A DNA stretch of 48,141 bases from Polyangiaceae bacterium (GTDB lineage Bacteria > Myxococcota_A > Polyangia > Polyangiales > Polyangiaceae), in NCBI GenBank assembly GCA_023150915.1, contig JAKLKA010000042.1, positions 1 through 48,141 of the forward strand, in the 5' to 3' direction. Positions within the stretch are counted from its first letter, which is position 1, and the number at the start of each line of letters is the position of its first letter. A program made the position numbers and the translations under genes. Of the stretch, positions 16,289 through 24,532 are shown one piece after another. The notes beneath the pieces were generated by a model, which saw only the letters and a list, made by a program, of their open reading frames with translations, made no database searches and was not told the origin of the DNA.

Positions 16289-17992
16289 TTACAGCCGCCC
16301 AGCCTGGATGTCGGCGAGCAGCTCGCCGGCGGCGCGGATGCCAGAGGTCAGGGCGCCCTCCATGAAGCCTTGGTAGTTGTAGAAGCTGTCGGCGTGCTCG
16401 CCGGCGAACTTCAAGAGGCCGGCGGGCACTGACTCGAGCCCGCAGATCGAGGTGAACTGCCCGGGCAGGTAACAGGTGTACGACCCGCGCGAGCTCGACT
16501 GCCGGAGCCAGTGAGCGAAGTGCGCCTTGTATGCGCCGCTGACGCTGCGGCTCGCGGCGGCCTTCACCCCCGGATAGACCACGTCGAGATCGGTCAAGAA
16601 GGCCTCGACCTGGCCCTGGATGACGGTCTGGTCGATCACCTTCGCAGACGGCGAACCGATGTGACAGGTCGAGCAGCCGGTGATCGGGGTGCCGCCGGGC
16701 GGGGTCACCACCGGATACTGCAGCGCCTGGCCGCGCGCACCGCCGCTGTAGTCGGTGAGGATCGCCGTCGGACCCGCCAGGCTGTAGTTGGTCTCCCAGA
16801 CGTTCTGCACGTTGGCCTGATCCGAATAGACCGTGCCGTTGCTCCCGTAGAGCGTGGCCCACGGCCGGCTGTCGAACTGGATCATGGTCTTGGCGTTGTA
16901 GCCGTAGCCCAGGCCGTTGATGGCGCGCAGTTGGTCGGGCGACAGACCCAGGCTGGGGTCGAGCACGATGTTGCGCAGCACCGAGAACGGCAGCGCGATC
17001 ACCAGGGCGTCGGCCAGCTCTTCCACGGCGGCACCACTCAGGGTCAGGGCATACTGCCCGAACGCGTTCTTGCGGATGTGGGTCACGCGCGCGCCGTGGA
17101 CGATGGGTCCCGGCAGGCGATCGGCGATCCCGGTGGCGATGGCGTCGTTGCCGCCCACCAGGTGAAAGCGCTCGTCGCTGGTCGCGAAGGGGTCGAAGCT
17201 CGAGCGCCGATCGAGGTGGAAGAACAGCAGCATGTTGAGGCAGCTCTGCTCGCTGGGCTCGCGGCCATATTCGGCCACATAGGCCTCTTTCATGGCGGCG
17301 GTGGCCAGGGGAAGATCCGGGCCGCGGGTCGCCAGGTACTCCTCGAGGCTGGTGTGGTCGAGCAGCAGATCCGACGCGCTGTGACTGAAGAAGCTGGGTG
17401 CGCTGGAGAGCGATTGCAGATCGGGCCGCATGCGCGCCACCAGCACGCGCATCTGATCGACCACGTCCTCTTCGGACCAGCTCTGACCGAAGAAGCGGTA
17501 CGCCGTCTCGCCCGGCGCCTTGACCAGATCTTCGCGCGCGAGGCCGAACTCCTGGGCGTAGCCCAGCATCAGCTTGTGCTGGTTGTCGATCAGCTCGCCG
17601 CCGTTCTCGGCGACCTGCGCGCCGAAGCTTCGGTTCGAGTACACGCGCCCGCCGACTCGGCTGGCGTGTGCTTCGTAGATGGTCGCGGTCACACCCTGCG
17701 CGCGAAGCGCGTCGGCGCACGCGAGACCTGCCAGGCCGCCGCCCAGGATGGCGATGCGCGCGTTGGTGGAGTACTTCCCCGCGGCACGCGCCCGGGGCAC
17801 GACCCCGAGCAGCACGCCGGCACCCGCGGCCGCGCCGCCGAGGAACAGGCGGCGTGAGAGGGTGCTCTGGGCGGCGCTCTCGTGCTCGTCGCGAAGCGCC
17901 CGCGCGCTCGCGGTCGACAGCTGCTTCTCTTCAGCGACGCGGGTCAGTCGAAGTGCGCGCCGGAGTGCATCGAACTTGCGTGATCGTGCCAT
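16289..17992 (-). CDS. Tat-exported flavin amine oxidase with internal CxxCH motif
   Basis: 567 residues. A long n-region leads to a twin-arginine signal SRRLFLGGAAAG (46-57) and probable cleavage after ARA (~70). The mature protein starts with the FAD dinucleotide motif ILGGGLAGLACA (~82-93) and GGRVYS, and ends with a typical C-terminal FAD-contact block (FAGEHADSFYNYQGFMEGALTSG). It should oxidise an amine or related compound in the periplasm; the substrate is unknown. At residues 440-444 is CSTCH, the spacing of a haem-c attachment site, in a Gly/Pro-rich insertion not usual for this family. GGGAGAG about 4 bases before ATG 17992 serves as Shine-Dalgarno. Confidence 0.85.
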   Translation of the reverse strand: MARSRKFDALRRALRLTRVAEEKQLSTASARALRDEHESAAQSTLSRRLFLGGAAAGAGVLLGVVPRARAAGKYSTNARIAILGGGLAGLACADALRAQGVTATIYEAHASRVGGRVYSNRSFGAQVAENGGELIDNQHKLMLGYAQEFGLAREDLVKAPGETAYRFFGQSWSEEDVVDQMRVLVARMRPDLQSLSSAPSFFSHSASDLLLDHTSLEEYLATRGPDLPLATAAMKEAYVAEYGREPSEQSCLNMLLFFHLDRRSSFDPFATSDERFHLVGGNDAIATGIADRLPGPIVHGARVTHIRKNAFGQYALTLSGAAVEELADALVIALPFSVLRNIVLDPSLGLSPDQLRAINGLGYGYNAKTMIQFDSRPWATLYGSNGTVYSDQANVQNVWETNYSLAGPTAILTDYSGGARGQALQYPVVTPPGGTPITGCSTCHIGSPSAKVIDQTVIQGQVEAFLTDLDVVYPGVKAAASRSVSGAYKAHFAHWLRQSSSRGSYTCYLPGQFTSICGLESVPAGLLKFAGEHADSFYNYQGFMEGALTSGIRAAGELLADIQAGRL

Positions 17993-18064
17993 GGTTTCTC
18001 TCCCGTCCCGCCCAACACTTACATCAACCTACAGCCCGCGTATCGGTAATTCTCCTGAGCGCAC

Positions 18065-18098
18065 GCGCGGCCGCAGCGATCGCGCGGCCGCAGCGATC
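18065..18098. repeat. Perfect tandem duplication of a 17-base unit
   Basis: GCGCGGCCGCAGCGATC occurs at 18065-18081 and again at 18082-18098, head to tail, in the 240-base divergent region between the amine oxidase and the hydrolase. No gene is seen in the rest of that region (18003-18232). The repeats could be paired regulator sites or a recent slippage event. Confidence 0.6.
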
Positions 18099-18232
18099 AG
18101 CGCGCGCGTCACGCTCTGCCCGTTCGGCGCGATGACCTGCCGTTGACGACATCGCGGTGCGCTCGGGTGAGCGCGCGCCGCGCGTCGACCGGACAGCGCG
18201 CGCCCGTTGCGCGCGACGTGGAGGAGATCGTG

Positions 18233-19117
18233 ATGCGTGCGTGTCGTCGCCGTGTGTGGCGCGTGGGTGCAGGGGTGTGTTCGCTGGCGGGTGTGATGAC
18301 GCTGATCGCGTCGTCGGGGAGCGTGCGCGTGGCGGCGGCGAAGAGCGCCGCGGCAAGAACCATCGCGACCGAGGCGCCCGCGAAGCGCGCGCCGGCGGCG
18401 AAGCCCGAAGCGCCGCCGCTGCCAACAGGTCCTGTGGTCTTGAACGACGAGCGCGGCACCGCGAACGTGCTCGCCTATCCCGCGCGCCGCGCCACGCCTG
18501 CGCCGCGCGCGCCGGTGGTGATGCTGCACGGCATGTGCGACGAGCCCGAGTGGGAGTGCCCGCACTTCGCCAGCTCCACCACCGACCGCGGCTTCTTGGT
18601 GTGCCCGCGGGCGAACCTGCGCTGCGACGGTGGCGGGTCCATCTGGTCGGGCGACGCGCGCTTCAAGGCGTCGATCGAAGCCAGCATCGCGCGGGTCGCC
18701 GCCGAGTACCCGGCGCACGTGGATGCCGGCGCCAGCCGCACGCTGATCGGCTTTTCACTGGGCGCGATCCGCGCGGTGGAGCTGGCGAACAGCGGCCAGG
18801 GTCGCTGGCGCAGCGTGATCGCCATCGGTGCGAAGGTTCACCCGAACGCCGATCAGCTGCGCCGAGCGGGCGTCGAGCGCGTGGTGCTCGCCGCGGGCGA
18901 TCACGACATGATGAAGTGGCACATGGTGGGCGAGGCCAGGCGCCTGGCCCGGGCGGGCTTTCCGGTGGCCTTCATGAGCATGGGCAAGATCGGCCACACC
19001 TTTCCCCGGGACATCGAGGCCCGGATGAAGCGCGCACTTTCCTGGGCCGACGGCGACGACGGCGCGTTCGTGCCCAGCGCCCTCGGAGAGATGGCGTTCG
19101 TGCCGGAGGCGAAGTGA
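18233..19117 (+). CDS. Exported alpha/beta hydrolase
   Basis: 294 residues. The N-terminus is basic then hydrophobic (VGAGVCSLAGVMTLIASSG), consistent with a signal peptide or anchor, then an Ala/Pro linker to ~65. The fold carries VVMLHGMCDEP (oxyanion region, ~95-105), the nucleophile elbow GFSLGA (Ser175), an acidic residue in LAAGDHDMM (~223-225) and His255 in KIGHTFP, a full Ser-Asp-His triad. Substrate unknown (esterase or peptidase-like). ATG 18233 has GGAGGA 7 bases upstream, unusually strong for this window. It is divergent from the amine oxidase. Confidence 0.85.
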   Translation: MRACRRRVWRVGAGVCSLAGVMTLIASSGSVRVAAAKSAAARTIATEAPAKRAPAAKPEAPPLPTGPVVLNDERGTANVLAYPARRATPAPRAPVVMLHGMCDEPEWECPHFASSTTDRGFLVCPRANLRCDGGGSIWSGDARFKASIEASIARVAAEYPAHVDAGASRTLIGFSLGAIRAVELANSGQGRWRSVIAIGAKVHPNADQLRRAGVERVVLAAGDHDMMKWHMVGEARRLARAGFPVAFMSMGKIGHTFPRDIEARMKRALSWADGDDGAFVPSALGEMAFVPEAK

Positions 19118-19129
19118 GCCGAGCTGACT

Positions 19130-19135
19130 TACGCT
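19130..19135 (+). promoter_or_regulatory. -10-like box TACGCT 9 nt before the DUF938 gene
   Basis: TTACGCTTCGGCCCGC then ATG 19145. Same hexamer and spacing as upstream of 1606 and 3744. Confidence 0.45.
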
Positions 19136-19144
19136 TCGGCCCGC

Positions 19145-19744
19145 ATGGACGCGCGTCGCTCCGCCCCCGCCACCCTGCGCAACCGCGAGCCCATCCTCGA
19201 GGTGCTGCGCCGGTTCGTGCCGTCCGGCGCGCGCGTGCTCGAGATCGCCGCGGGCAGTGGCGAGCACGCTTGCTTCTTCGCGGCGCGACTGCCCGTCGCT
19301 GAGTGGCAACCCACCGATCCGGATCCGGACAGCCGCGCCAGCATCGACGCCTGGCGCACCCAATCCGGCGTCGCGGCGCTGCGGCCCGCGCTCGCGCTGG
19401 ACGTGACCGCCGACCCCTGGCCCGTTGCGCACGCCGATGCCGTGGTGTGCATCAACATGATCCACATCTCGCCGTGGGCAGCCACGCAGAGCCTGATGCG
19501 CGGCGCAGCGCGCGTGCTCGAGCCCCGCGGCGCGTTGTTCCTCTACGGACCCTATCGGCGCTTCGGCGCGCACACCTCGGCCAGCAACGAAGCGTTCGAC
19601 GCTTCACTGCGCGCGCGCGATCCGCTCTGGGGCGTCCGCGATCTGGAAGAAGTCACACGCGTCGCCGAGGGTGCCGGGTTGATGCTCGAAGAGCTGGTGG
19701 CGATGCCCGCCAACAACTTCTCGGTGGTGTTCCGGCAGCCCTAG
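19145..19744 (+). CDS. DUF938-family SAM-dependent methyltransferase
   Basis: 199 residues. RSAPATLRNREPILEVLR at the N-terminus and VLEIAAGSGEHACFFA (motif I, ~35-50) are the signature of DUF938 proteins, which lack an established substrate. WQPTDPDP, INMIHISPW and LYGPYRRFGAHTS complete the family pattern. A soluble cytoplasmic enzyme is expected. It follows the hydrolase by 27 bases but has its own promoter-like box. No Shine-Dalgarno. Confidence 0.88.
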   Translation: MDARRSAPATLRNREPILEVLRRFVPSGARVLEIAAGSGEHACFFAARLPVAEWQPTDPDPDSRASIDAWRTQSGVAALRPALALDVTADPWPVAHADAVVCINMIHISPWAATQSLMRGAARVLEPRGALFLYGPYRRFGAHTSASNEAFDASLRARDPLWGVRDLEEVTRVAEGAGLMLEELVAMPANNFSVVFRQP

Positions 19745-19760
19745 CGGCGACGCGGCGATC

Positions 19761-20009
19761 TCACTTCTTGCCTTCGGCAGCCGGAGCGGGCGCGCCTTCG
19801 GCGGCCGGAGCGGGCGCGCCTTCGGCGGCCGGAGCCGCGGGGGCGTCGACGGCGGGGGCCTCGGGGGCCTCGGCGGACGGAGCGGCGGGGGTCGCGGGGG
19901 CCTCGGCACCCGGAGCCGGCGCACCGCCGCAGGCAGCAATGCTGCCCAGCGAGGAAGCGAGGGAGAGAGTCAGAGCAGCGGCGTAGAACTTGTCGCGGTC
20001 GATTCGCAT
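19761..20009 (-). CDS. Small Ala/Pro-rich lipoprotein
   Basis: 82 residues. MRIDRDKFYAAALTLSLASS leads to a lipobox-like SIAAC at ~26-30; the rest is Ala/Pro/Glu with two copies of APAPAAEG. ATG 20009 has AAAGGGCGG just upstream. The first eight residues (M-R-I-D-R-D-K-F) closely match those of the divergent gene at 20097 (M-K-L-N-R-E-Q-F). No folded domain; role unknown, envelope inferred. Confidence 0.75.
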   Translation of the reverse strand: MRIDRDKFYAAALTLSLASSLGSIAACGGAPAPGAEAPATPAAPSAEAPEAPAVDAPAAPAAEGAPAPAAEGAPAPAAEGKK

Positions 20010-20069
20010 GGCCGCCCTTTTACCCAATCTTCGCGTCGACCGCCACTATCCACGCTCGAACGGGCCCGG

Positions 20070-20075
20070 TACCCT
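20070..20075 (+). promoter_or_regulatory. -10-like box TACCCT upstream of the PTKE-repeat lipoprotein
   Basis: 21 bases before ATG 20097, leaving room for a GAGG Shine-Dalgarno; a leadered counterpart of the close-spaced boxes elsewhere. Confidence 0.3.
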
Positions 20076-20096
20076 GGGGCGTCAGCCGAGGATCCC

Positions 20097-20591
20097 ATGA
20101 AGTTGAACCGTGAACAGTTCCTGGTAGCGGCGTTCGCGCTCGCGACGTCGGCGGGCGGCTGCAAACTGGGCGCCAAGAGCGACGACGTGGCGGCCCAGGC
20201 GTCCCCCGAGTCTCCGCAAGCGGGCCAGGCCCAACCCGCCGTGCCCGGCGCGGCCGTCCAGCCCTCACCCGGCTCGGCCGAAGATCCGGAGGCCAACAAG
20301 GCCCGGGACCAGGCCGGCGCCAACGAGAAGGGCACGCCCGGCTCGGCGCTCCCGAGCAAGGGGTTGGTCGCAGGCCAGGCCAAGAACGTGTCGCCGACCA
20401 AAGAGGTCGGGGTGTCACCGACCAAAGAGGCCGGGGTGTCGCCGACCAAAGAGGTCGGGGTGTCGCCGACCAAAGAGGCGGGCGTCTCGCCGACCAAAGA
20501 GGCGCTGCCGCCACCCACCAAGGAAGCGCTGCCCCCGCCGACCAAAGAGGCGCCGTACAAGAAGCCGCCGGCGCCGACCAAAGAGCTGTAG
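20097..20591 (+). CDS. Lipoprotein with PTKE octapeptide repeats
   Basis: 164 residues. MKLNREQFLVAAFALATSAGGC is a signal peptide ending in the lipobox AGGC. After a Gln/Ala/Pro-rich spacer the C-terminal ~67 residues hold eight PTKE units, five of them GVSPTKE(V/A) and the last ones richer in proline. The sequence is extended and charged, like a spacer or wall-spanning stalk rather than a globular domain. N-terminal octet shared with the divergent lipoprotein at 19761. Function unknown. Confidence 0.82.
   Translation: MKLNREQFLVAAFALATSAGGCKLGAKSDDVAAQASPESPQAGQAQPAVPGAAVQPSPGSAEDPEANKARDQAGANEKGTPGSALPSKGLVAGQAKNVSPTKEVGVSPTKEAGVSPTKEVGVSPTKEAGVSPTKEALPPPTKEALPPPTKEAPYKKPPAPTKEL
20388..20588 (+). 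repeat. In-frame 24-base tandem repeats encoding VSPTKExG / LPPPTKEA
   Basis: Units begin at 20388, 20412, 20436, 20460 and 20484, followed by two PPPTKEA units and a final APTKEL. Length of the tract probably varies between strains by slippage (inference). Confidence 0.8.
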
Positions 20592-20703
20592 GGCGGGGCG
20601 GCTCGTTCCGCGGGGAATGCTCACGCGACGCGACGCCGCTCGCTGCCGCTCGCGACGGCCGCGGGAGGGGTGCGACCGGATACGTCGTCGTGACTCGCCA
20701 TCG

Positions 20704-22251
20704 CTACTTCACTTCGAACGCGTTCTGCGCCACGCCGTCGATCCCGTCGTTGCTGCCAGCCTTGCCGCCCGCGCCCTTGTTGCCCTGCTTGCCCAGCGTG
20801 ATCTTCGCCGAGCCGTCGACCGTGGGCTGAGTGCCCTTCCACAGTACCGCGACGCTGATGCCACCGGCGCCGCCGCCACCGGCACCGCCGTCGGCTCCCT
20901 TGCCGCCCGCGCCGCCGGGACACGCGCCGACGGCCTGGATTCCCCCGAACCCGACATCCGTCTGCCCCGCCTGCCCGGCTGCGCCGCTCCCGCCGTTGCC
21001 CGCGTCCGCGGTCACCAGCTCGCTGCCCGCGTCCAGCGTCACCGTCGAGCCCACCGCGACCAGCGCGATGCTCGCGCCGCCGCCGCCACCACCCGGACCG
21101 CCGGCTCCGCCGCAGCCCCCACAGCCGCCACCGCCACCGCCACCCGACGCCGAGCTCGCGCCACCGCCGCCGCCTTGACCGGGACCTCCCGCGGAAGCGT
21201 TCGGGGCCTTGGTTGGGGTCCAGGTGGCGTTCGCCAGGGTGCCGAGGGTCGACGCGCCCGCTCCGGCGGTGGGGGGGGTGGCGGGGGAGCCGTTAGCGCC
21301 GCTGCCAGGACCTGCGCACACGGCTGTCGCCTTCCCCCCCTGCCCGCCGCCAAGGTTCGGCAGGCCGGGGTTACCGTCCTGAGGCGTCGGGCCGCTGCCC
21401 GCGGCCCCCCCGATGCTCTGGTCCCCCGCGGGACACGCGCAGGACTTCACTGCCCCCCCAGCCAGCCCGCTCGCACTATTCCCATTCAACGCGCTCTGCG
21501 CCGGGTACGTGTACGCCGTCAGCGTGCCGTTCGCTCCCGCTTGTCCCTTCCCCGCTACCAGCTTCACGCGCCGCAGCTTCACGTCACTGCTCGTCGCGAT
21601 CGTCGCCGCCACGCTGCTCTCTCCCGCTCCGCTCGCGTCCGCCGACGCGAGCTCCAGATCCTCGATCACCACGCTCGCGCTCACCCCCGTGATCTCCAGC
21701 GCCACACCCTTCTTCGGCTTCACCACCGCTCGCTTGCCTGTCTCGTACGACCAGTCGCTGCACGCGAAGCCGCCGAAGACCTTGGCGCCAGAGGTGAGCG
21801 TGAGCTGTTCGTCGTAGGTGGTGTCGCAAACCAGAATGAGCTTGCTGCCCGCCGCGGTGATCGCTTCGCTGATGGTCTTGTACGGGCTTGCCTTGGTGCC
21901 GGTGCCGGTTGTTGCGGCGAGGCCGTTCACGAAGACTGCGTGCTGGTCATCCACCAGGCACGACTCCTCGCCGGGTGACTTCGTCGTGTCGCAGGTGCTC
22001 GCGTCGCCGCCGGCTCCGCCGCCGCCCGACGCGCCGCCGCTGCCCGCGGTGCCTCCCGTTCCCGACGTGCCACCGGTGCCCGACGTGCCACCGGTGCCGC
22101 CTGATGCTCCCGTGCCACCCGTGCCACCCGACTGCGCGCACGAGTTGGTGTCCTCGCACGACGACGAACCCCCACACGCCGGCGCCACGAGGGCAGCCAG
22201 AACAGCACCGCAACCAGCCACCACCGCGCCCGCACGTTTCCGCAAAGCCAT
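20704..22251 (-). CDS. Gly-rich PGRS-like lipoprotein (parallel-beta-helix type)
   Basis: 515 residues. Signal peptide with lipobox APAC (~23-26), a Gly/Thr/Ser linker (GGTGGTSGTGG), then ~100 residues with DDQHAVFVNG and KASPYKTISEAI that resemble the start of DUF1565/right-handed beta-helix domains. The remainder alternates beta-strand-like stretches with Gly-rich loops, like myxobacterial PGRS proteins. Ten or more cysteines may form disulfides. ATG 22251 has an AAGGAG site 6 bases upstream. It is the third gene of a minus-strand operon with a TPR-PEGA protein and a Pro-rich membrane protein. Confidence 0.83.
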   Translation of the reverse strand: MALRKRAGAVVAGCGAVLAALVAPACGGSSSCEDTNSCAQSGGTGGTGASGGTGGTSGTGGTSGTGGTAGSGGASGGGGAGGDASTCDTTKSPGEESCLVDDQHAVFVNGLAATTGTGTKASPYKTISEAITAAGSKLILVCDTTYDEQLTLTSGAKVFGGFACSDWSYETGKRAVVKPKKGVALEITGVSASVVIEDLELASADASGAGESSVAATIATSSDVKLRRVKLVAGKGQAGANGTLTAYTYPAQSALNGNSASGLAGGAVKSCACPAGDQSIGGAAGSGPTPQDGNPGLPNLGGGQGGKATAVCAGPGSGANGSPATPPTAGAGASTLGTLANATWTPTKAPNASAGGPGQGGGGGASSASGGGGGGGCGGCGGAGGPGGGGGGASIALVAVGSTVTLDAGSELVTADAGNGGSGAAGQAGQTDVGFGGIQAVGACPGGAGGKGADGGAGGGGAGGISVAVLWKGTQPTVDGSAKITLGKQGNKGAGGKAGSNDGIDGVAQNAFEVK

Positions 22252-22275
22252 CTTCGTCTCCTTGAAGCTTGAAGC

Positions 22276-23394
22276 TCAAAACTGTCCCGTCACCATCACA
22301 CTTCGCCGCATCGGATCGACCGCCACGCGCGGTTTGCCACTCTTCGGCGATGGCCAGAGCAACCACGTCGCGCCCAGGCCGATCACCGCCACACCAGCGC
22401 CCACGAAACCGACGGTGCTGAGGGTGGCGTTCTTGCGCGCGCGATCGGCCGCGTCCTCGAGGTCGACGCACACCGAGGCTTCGGGCTGACTCGCGCAACC
22501 GTTGGCCCCGACCTCTGCGATGGACCGTTGCTTGAGCCGATCGCGATCGTCCTCCGCAGAGCTCTTCGCGAACAGGTACCCGACCCCGACCCCGAGTCCG
22601 ACTGCCGCGACCACACCCTCCGCGATCAACACCGTGGTTCGCGCGCTCGACTCATCCGGCTTGTCCCCGCTGGCCGCGCCCCCCGGGGGTGGCCCTTGCT
22701 CCGAGCCAGTCGGAACGGGCGCCGCGCCACCCTCGCCGCCCGCGGGCGCCTTGGCTTTCTGCAACCTGAACGCGAGCCGTCGGTCCCCGCCTTTGACCGC
22801 CACGACCTTCTCGCGCTTCGTCTCGAATCCTTCCGCCCGCGCCTCGATGGTGTGCTCGCCCGGCTCCAAGAAGACCGCGTCGAGCGGTTGGGGCGTTCCG
22901 TCCACCAGCACTCGCGCGTCCGCGGGCTCGACCGTCACCGAGACGGCCGTGACTTCCTTCTTCGCTTCCTCGAACGCGCGCTCCACCGCCGCCTTGCGCT
23001 TCGGTGGCTCGCTGGTGGGCATCATGCGAAGCGCCACGCTGAAGTACTGCGCGGCAACGGCGAACCGGTTCAGCTTGAACGCCGCCTGCGCGAGGTTGGC
23101 GGCGGCATCGTGCGACGCGCGCTGCGCGAACGATTCGTCGAAGGCTTGGTAAGCGGTCGCCCAATCCTTCTTCTGCATGGCCGCCACGCCCCTTGCGAAG
23201 AGCTGCTCGGCTTTCTGGCGGGTTGCGTCGCTCGCGCTCGCGCCGGGCCCTTGCGACTGCGGCTGCGACTGCGGCTGCGACTGCGGTCGCGCGTGCGCGT
23301 GCGCGTCCGAGCACAACGCCGTGATCAGGATCGCCAACGGCGTGGCGCAGGCGAACCCGCCCGAAAGAAAGCGTCGGAAGCAGATCGTTGTCAT
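22276..23394 (-). CDS. Exported TPR and PEGA-domain membrane protein
   Basis: 372 residues. Signal peptide (~10-32, ending AHAHA), three PQSQ repeats, then TPR-like helices (~58-125: AEQLFARGVAAMQKKDWATAYQAFDESF). A PEGA domain follows (~150-212: VTVEPADARVLVDG, FLEPGEHTIEARAEGF). Two TM segments (~248-270 and ~330-350) flank a charged stretch with a Cys pair. PEGA domains bind surface or peptidoglycan components in related proteins. ATG 23394 overlaps the upstream stop (ATGA), so it is coupled to the Pro-rich membrane protein. Confidence 0.85.
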   Translation of the reverse strand: MTTICFRRFLSGGFACATPLAILITALCSDAHAHARPQSQPQSQPQSQGPGASASDATRQKAEQLFARGVAAMQKKDWATAYQAFDESFAQRASHDAAANLAQAAFKLNRFAVAAQYFSVALRMMPTSEPPKRKAAVERAFEEAKKEVTAVSVTVEPADARVLVDGTPQPLDAVFLEPGEHTIEARAEGFETKREKVVAVKGGDRRLAFRLQKAKAPAGGEGGAAPVPTGSEQGPPPGGAASGDKPDESSARTTVLIAEGVVAAVGLGVGVGYLFAKSSAEDDRDRLKQRSIAEVGANGCASQPEASVCVDLEDAADRARKNATLSTVGFVGAGVAVIGLGATWLLWPSPKSGKPRVAVDPMRRSVMVTGQF

Positions 23395-24335
23395 GGGTAG
23401 AGCGGTTCGTCGGGTACGCGCGGCGGGGGCGGCGCCTTCCCACTGGGCACCGGGGCAGGTGCGGCTTGGGGTGCGAGGGGCTTCGCCTTCGGCTTCGCCG
23501 CCGATGGCTCCGGCGTGGTCGCCGGCAAGGGCGGTGCGGTCGCGGTCACTTCGGGTACGGGCGAGGCTTTGGCCGAAGGTGGCGGCGGAGGTGATGGCGG
23601 CGTCGCCCCGCTCGACGCGGTGACGGTCGGCGCCGCCGCTGCGGACTCGGGTGCGCGCGAGCGCAGCGCGACCAGCGCGATCACGATCGCGAGCGCCGCC
23701 GCGGCCAGGATGAGTCCCACCCGACCCGCACCCCCCCACGATTGCGGGAGCGGGGTCACGACCGGATCGACCAGCGTGGTGTCGTCGGCGGGCGCTTCGA
23801 CCGGCGGAACCACGACCGCCGTGAACCCCGTGCTCGGCGGTGCGTCGTCGGCTCCGGGCGCCCCCGCGTGCAGCCCGCGGAGCGTGGGCTCGCGGCGGGT
23901 CAGGTCGGGGATCGTGTCCTTCTCGACCACCGGGCTCTTCAGCTTGCGCTGGGTCGGAGCCTTGCGAGCATCGTCCGCCGCGATGGATTCAGGGTCGGGG
24001 ATCGGGTTGGACGCGGGCGCCACCGCCACCGCCACGGTCTGCATCTCGAAGGTGTCGTGGGCGGTTCGGCTCGGGAGGTCGTGGGGGCCTTGGTACGCGG
24101 CGGCGTGGTTCGCAGGGGCGATCGGGGTCCCGTCAGTGGCGGTGACGGCGCTCGCGTTCGCCGCGCCGCCTGCCGCGGGCGCGGGACTTCGGGGGGCCAA
24201 GCGCTCGCCGCGCTTCAGACGCTCGATGTCCTCGGGCGACAGGTCGTCGAGCATCCCGGGCTCGAACTCCGCCGTCTCCAGGCGCGACGCGGCTCCGGCG
24301 CCCGATTCGCTTGGCTTCGAGGCTCGTTCGGTCAT
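23391..24335 (-). CDS. Pro-rich single-pass membrane protein of the kinase locus
   Basis: 314 residues. The N-terminal ~225 residues are hydrophilic and disordered-looking, with an acidic patch (EFEPGMLDDLSPEDIERLKRG) and many Thr/Ser next to Pro or Arg, attractive as kinase substrate sites (inference). A TM helix (VGLILAAAALAIVIALVAL, ~232-250) is followed by a Pro/Ala/Lys-rich tail. This topology (cytoplasmic Ser/Thr-rich part, extracytoplasmic Pro-rich part) with the divergent kinases suggests a phosphorylated envelope adaptor. ATG 24335 has GGGGAG 8 bases upstream. Confidence 0.75.
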   Translation of the reverse strand: MTERASKPSESGAGAASRLETAEFEPGMLDDLSPEDIERLKRGERLAPRSPAPAAGGAANASAVTATDGTPIAPANHAAAYQGPHDLPSRTAHDTFEMQTVAVAVAPASNPIPDPESIAADDARKAPTQRKLKSPVVEKDTIPDLTRREPTLRGLHAGAPGADDAPPSTGFTAVVVPPVEAPADDTTLVDPVVTPLPQSWGGAGRVGLILAAAALAIVIALVALRSRAPESAAAAPTVTASSGATPPSPPPPPSAKASPVPEVTATAPPLPATTPEPSAAKPKAKPLAPQAAPAPVPSGKAPPPPRVPDEPLYP

Positions 24336-24478
24336 TCGCCCGCTCCCCGTGCTCCCGGACGGAGGAGTACCGCGACCTCGGCGCTTAGCCAAGAAGTGGG
24401 GGTCCGGTCTGGATTGGTTCACTGGCCGGGGCGCGTTTCGCTCGATGAACCGCCCCATCGGGCCGAGCGCTGTCCTGG

Positions 24479-24496
24479 TTGCCAAGAAAATGGCAA
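24479..24496. promoter_or_regulatory. Palindrome TTGCCA-6-TGGCAA in the divergent kinase/envelope promoter region
   Basis: Perfect 6-base arms around AGAAAA, 37 bases before the kinase start and 143 bases before the minus-strand operon. Candidate operator controlling both directions; nothing else is seen in 24336-24532. Confidence 0.4.
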
Positions 24497-24532
24497 GGCG
24501 CTGCGAGTAGACTCGCCGCTGCCGCGATCGCC

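Noticed and set aside
20388-20588. CRISPR-like regular repeats
   Set aside because: The 24-base units are contiguous without spacers and lie in frame within a lipoprotein gene.
20831-21178. Plus-strand Pro-rich frame opposite the PGRS lipoprotein
   Set aside because: Pro runs are simply the complement of Gly codons in the minus-strand gene.
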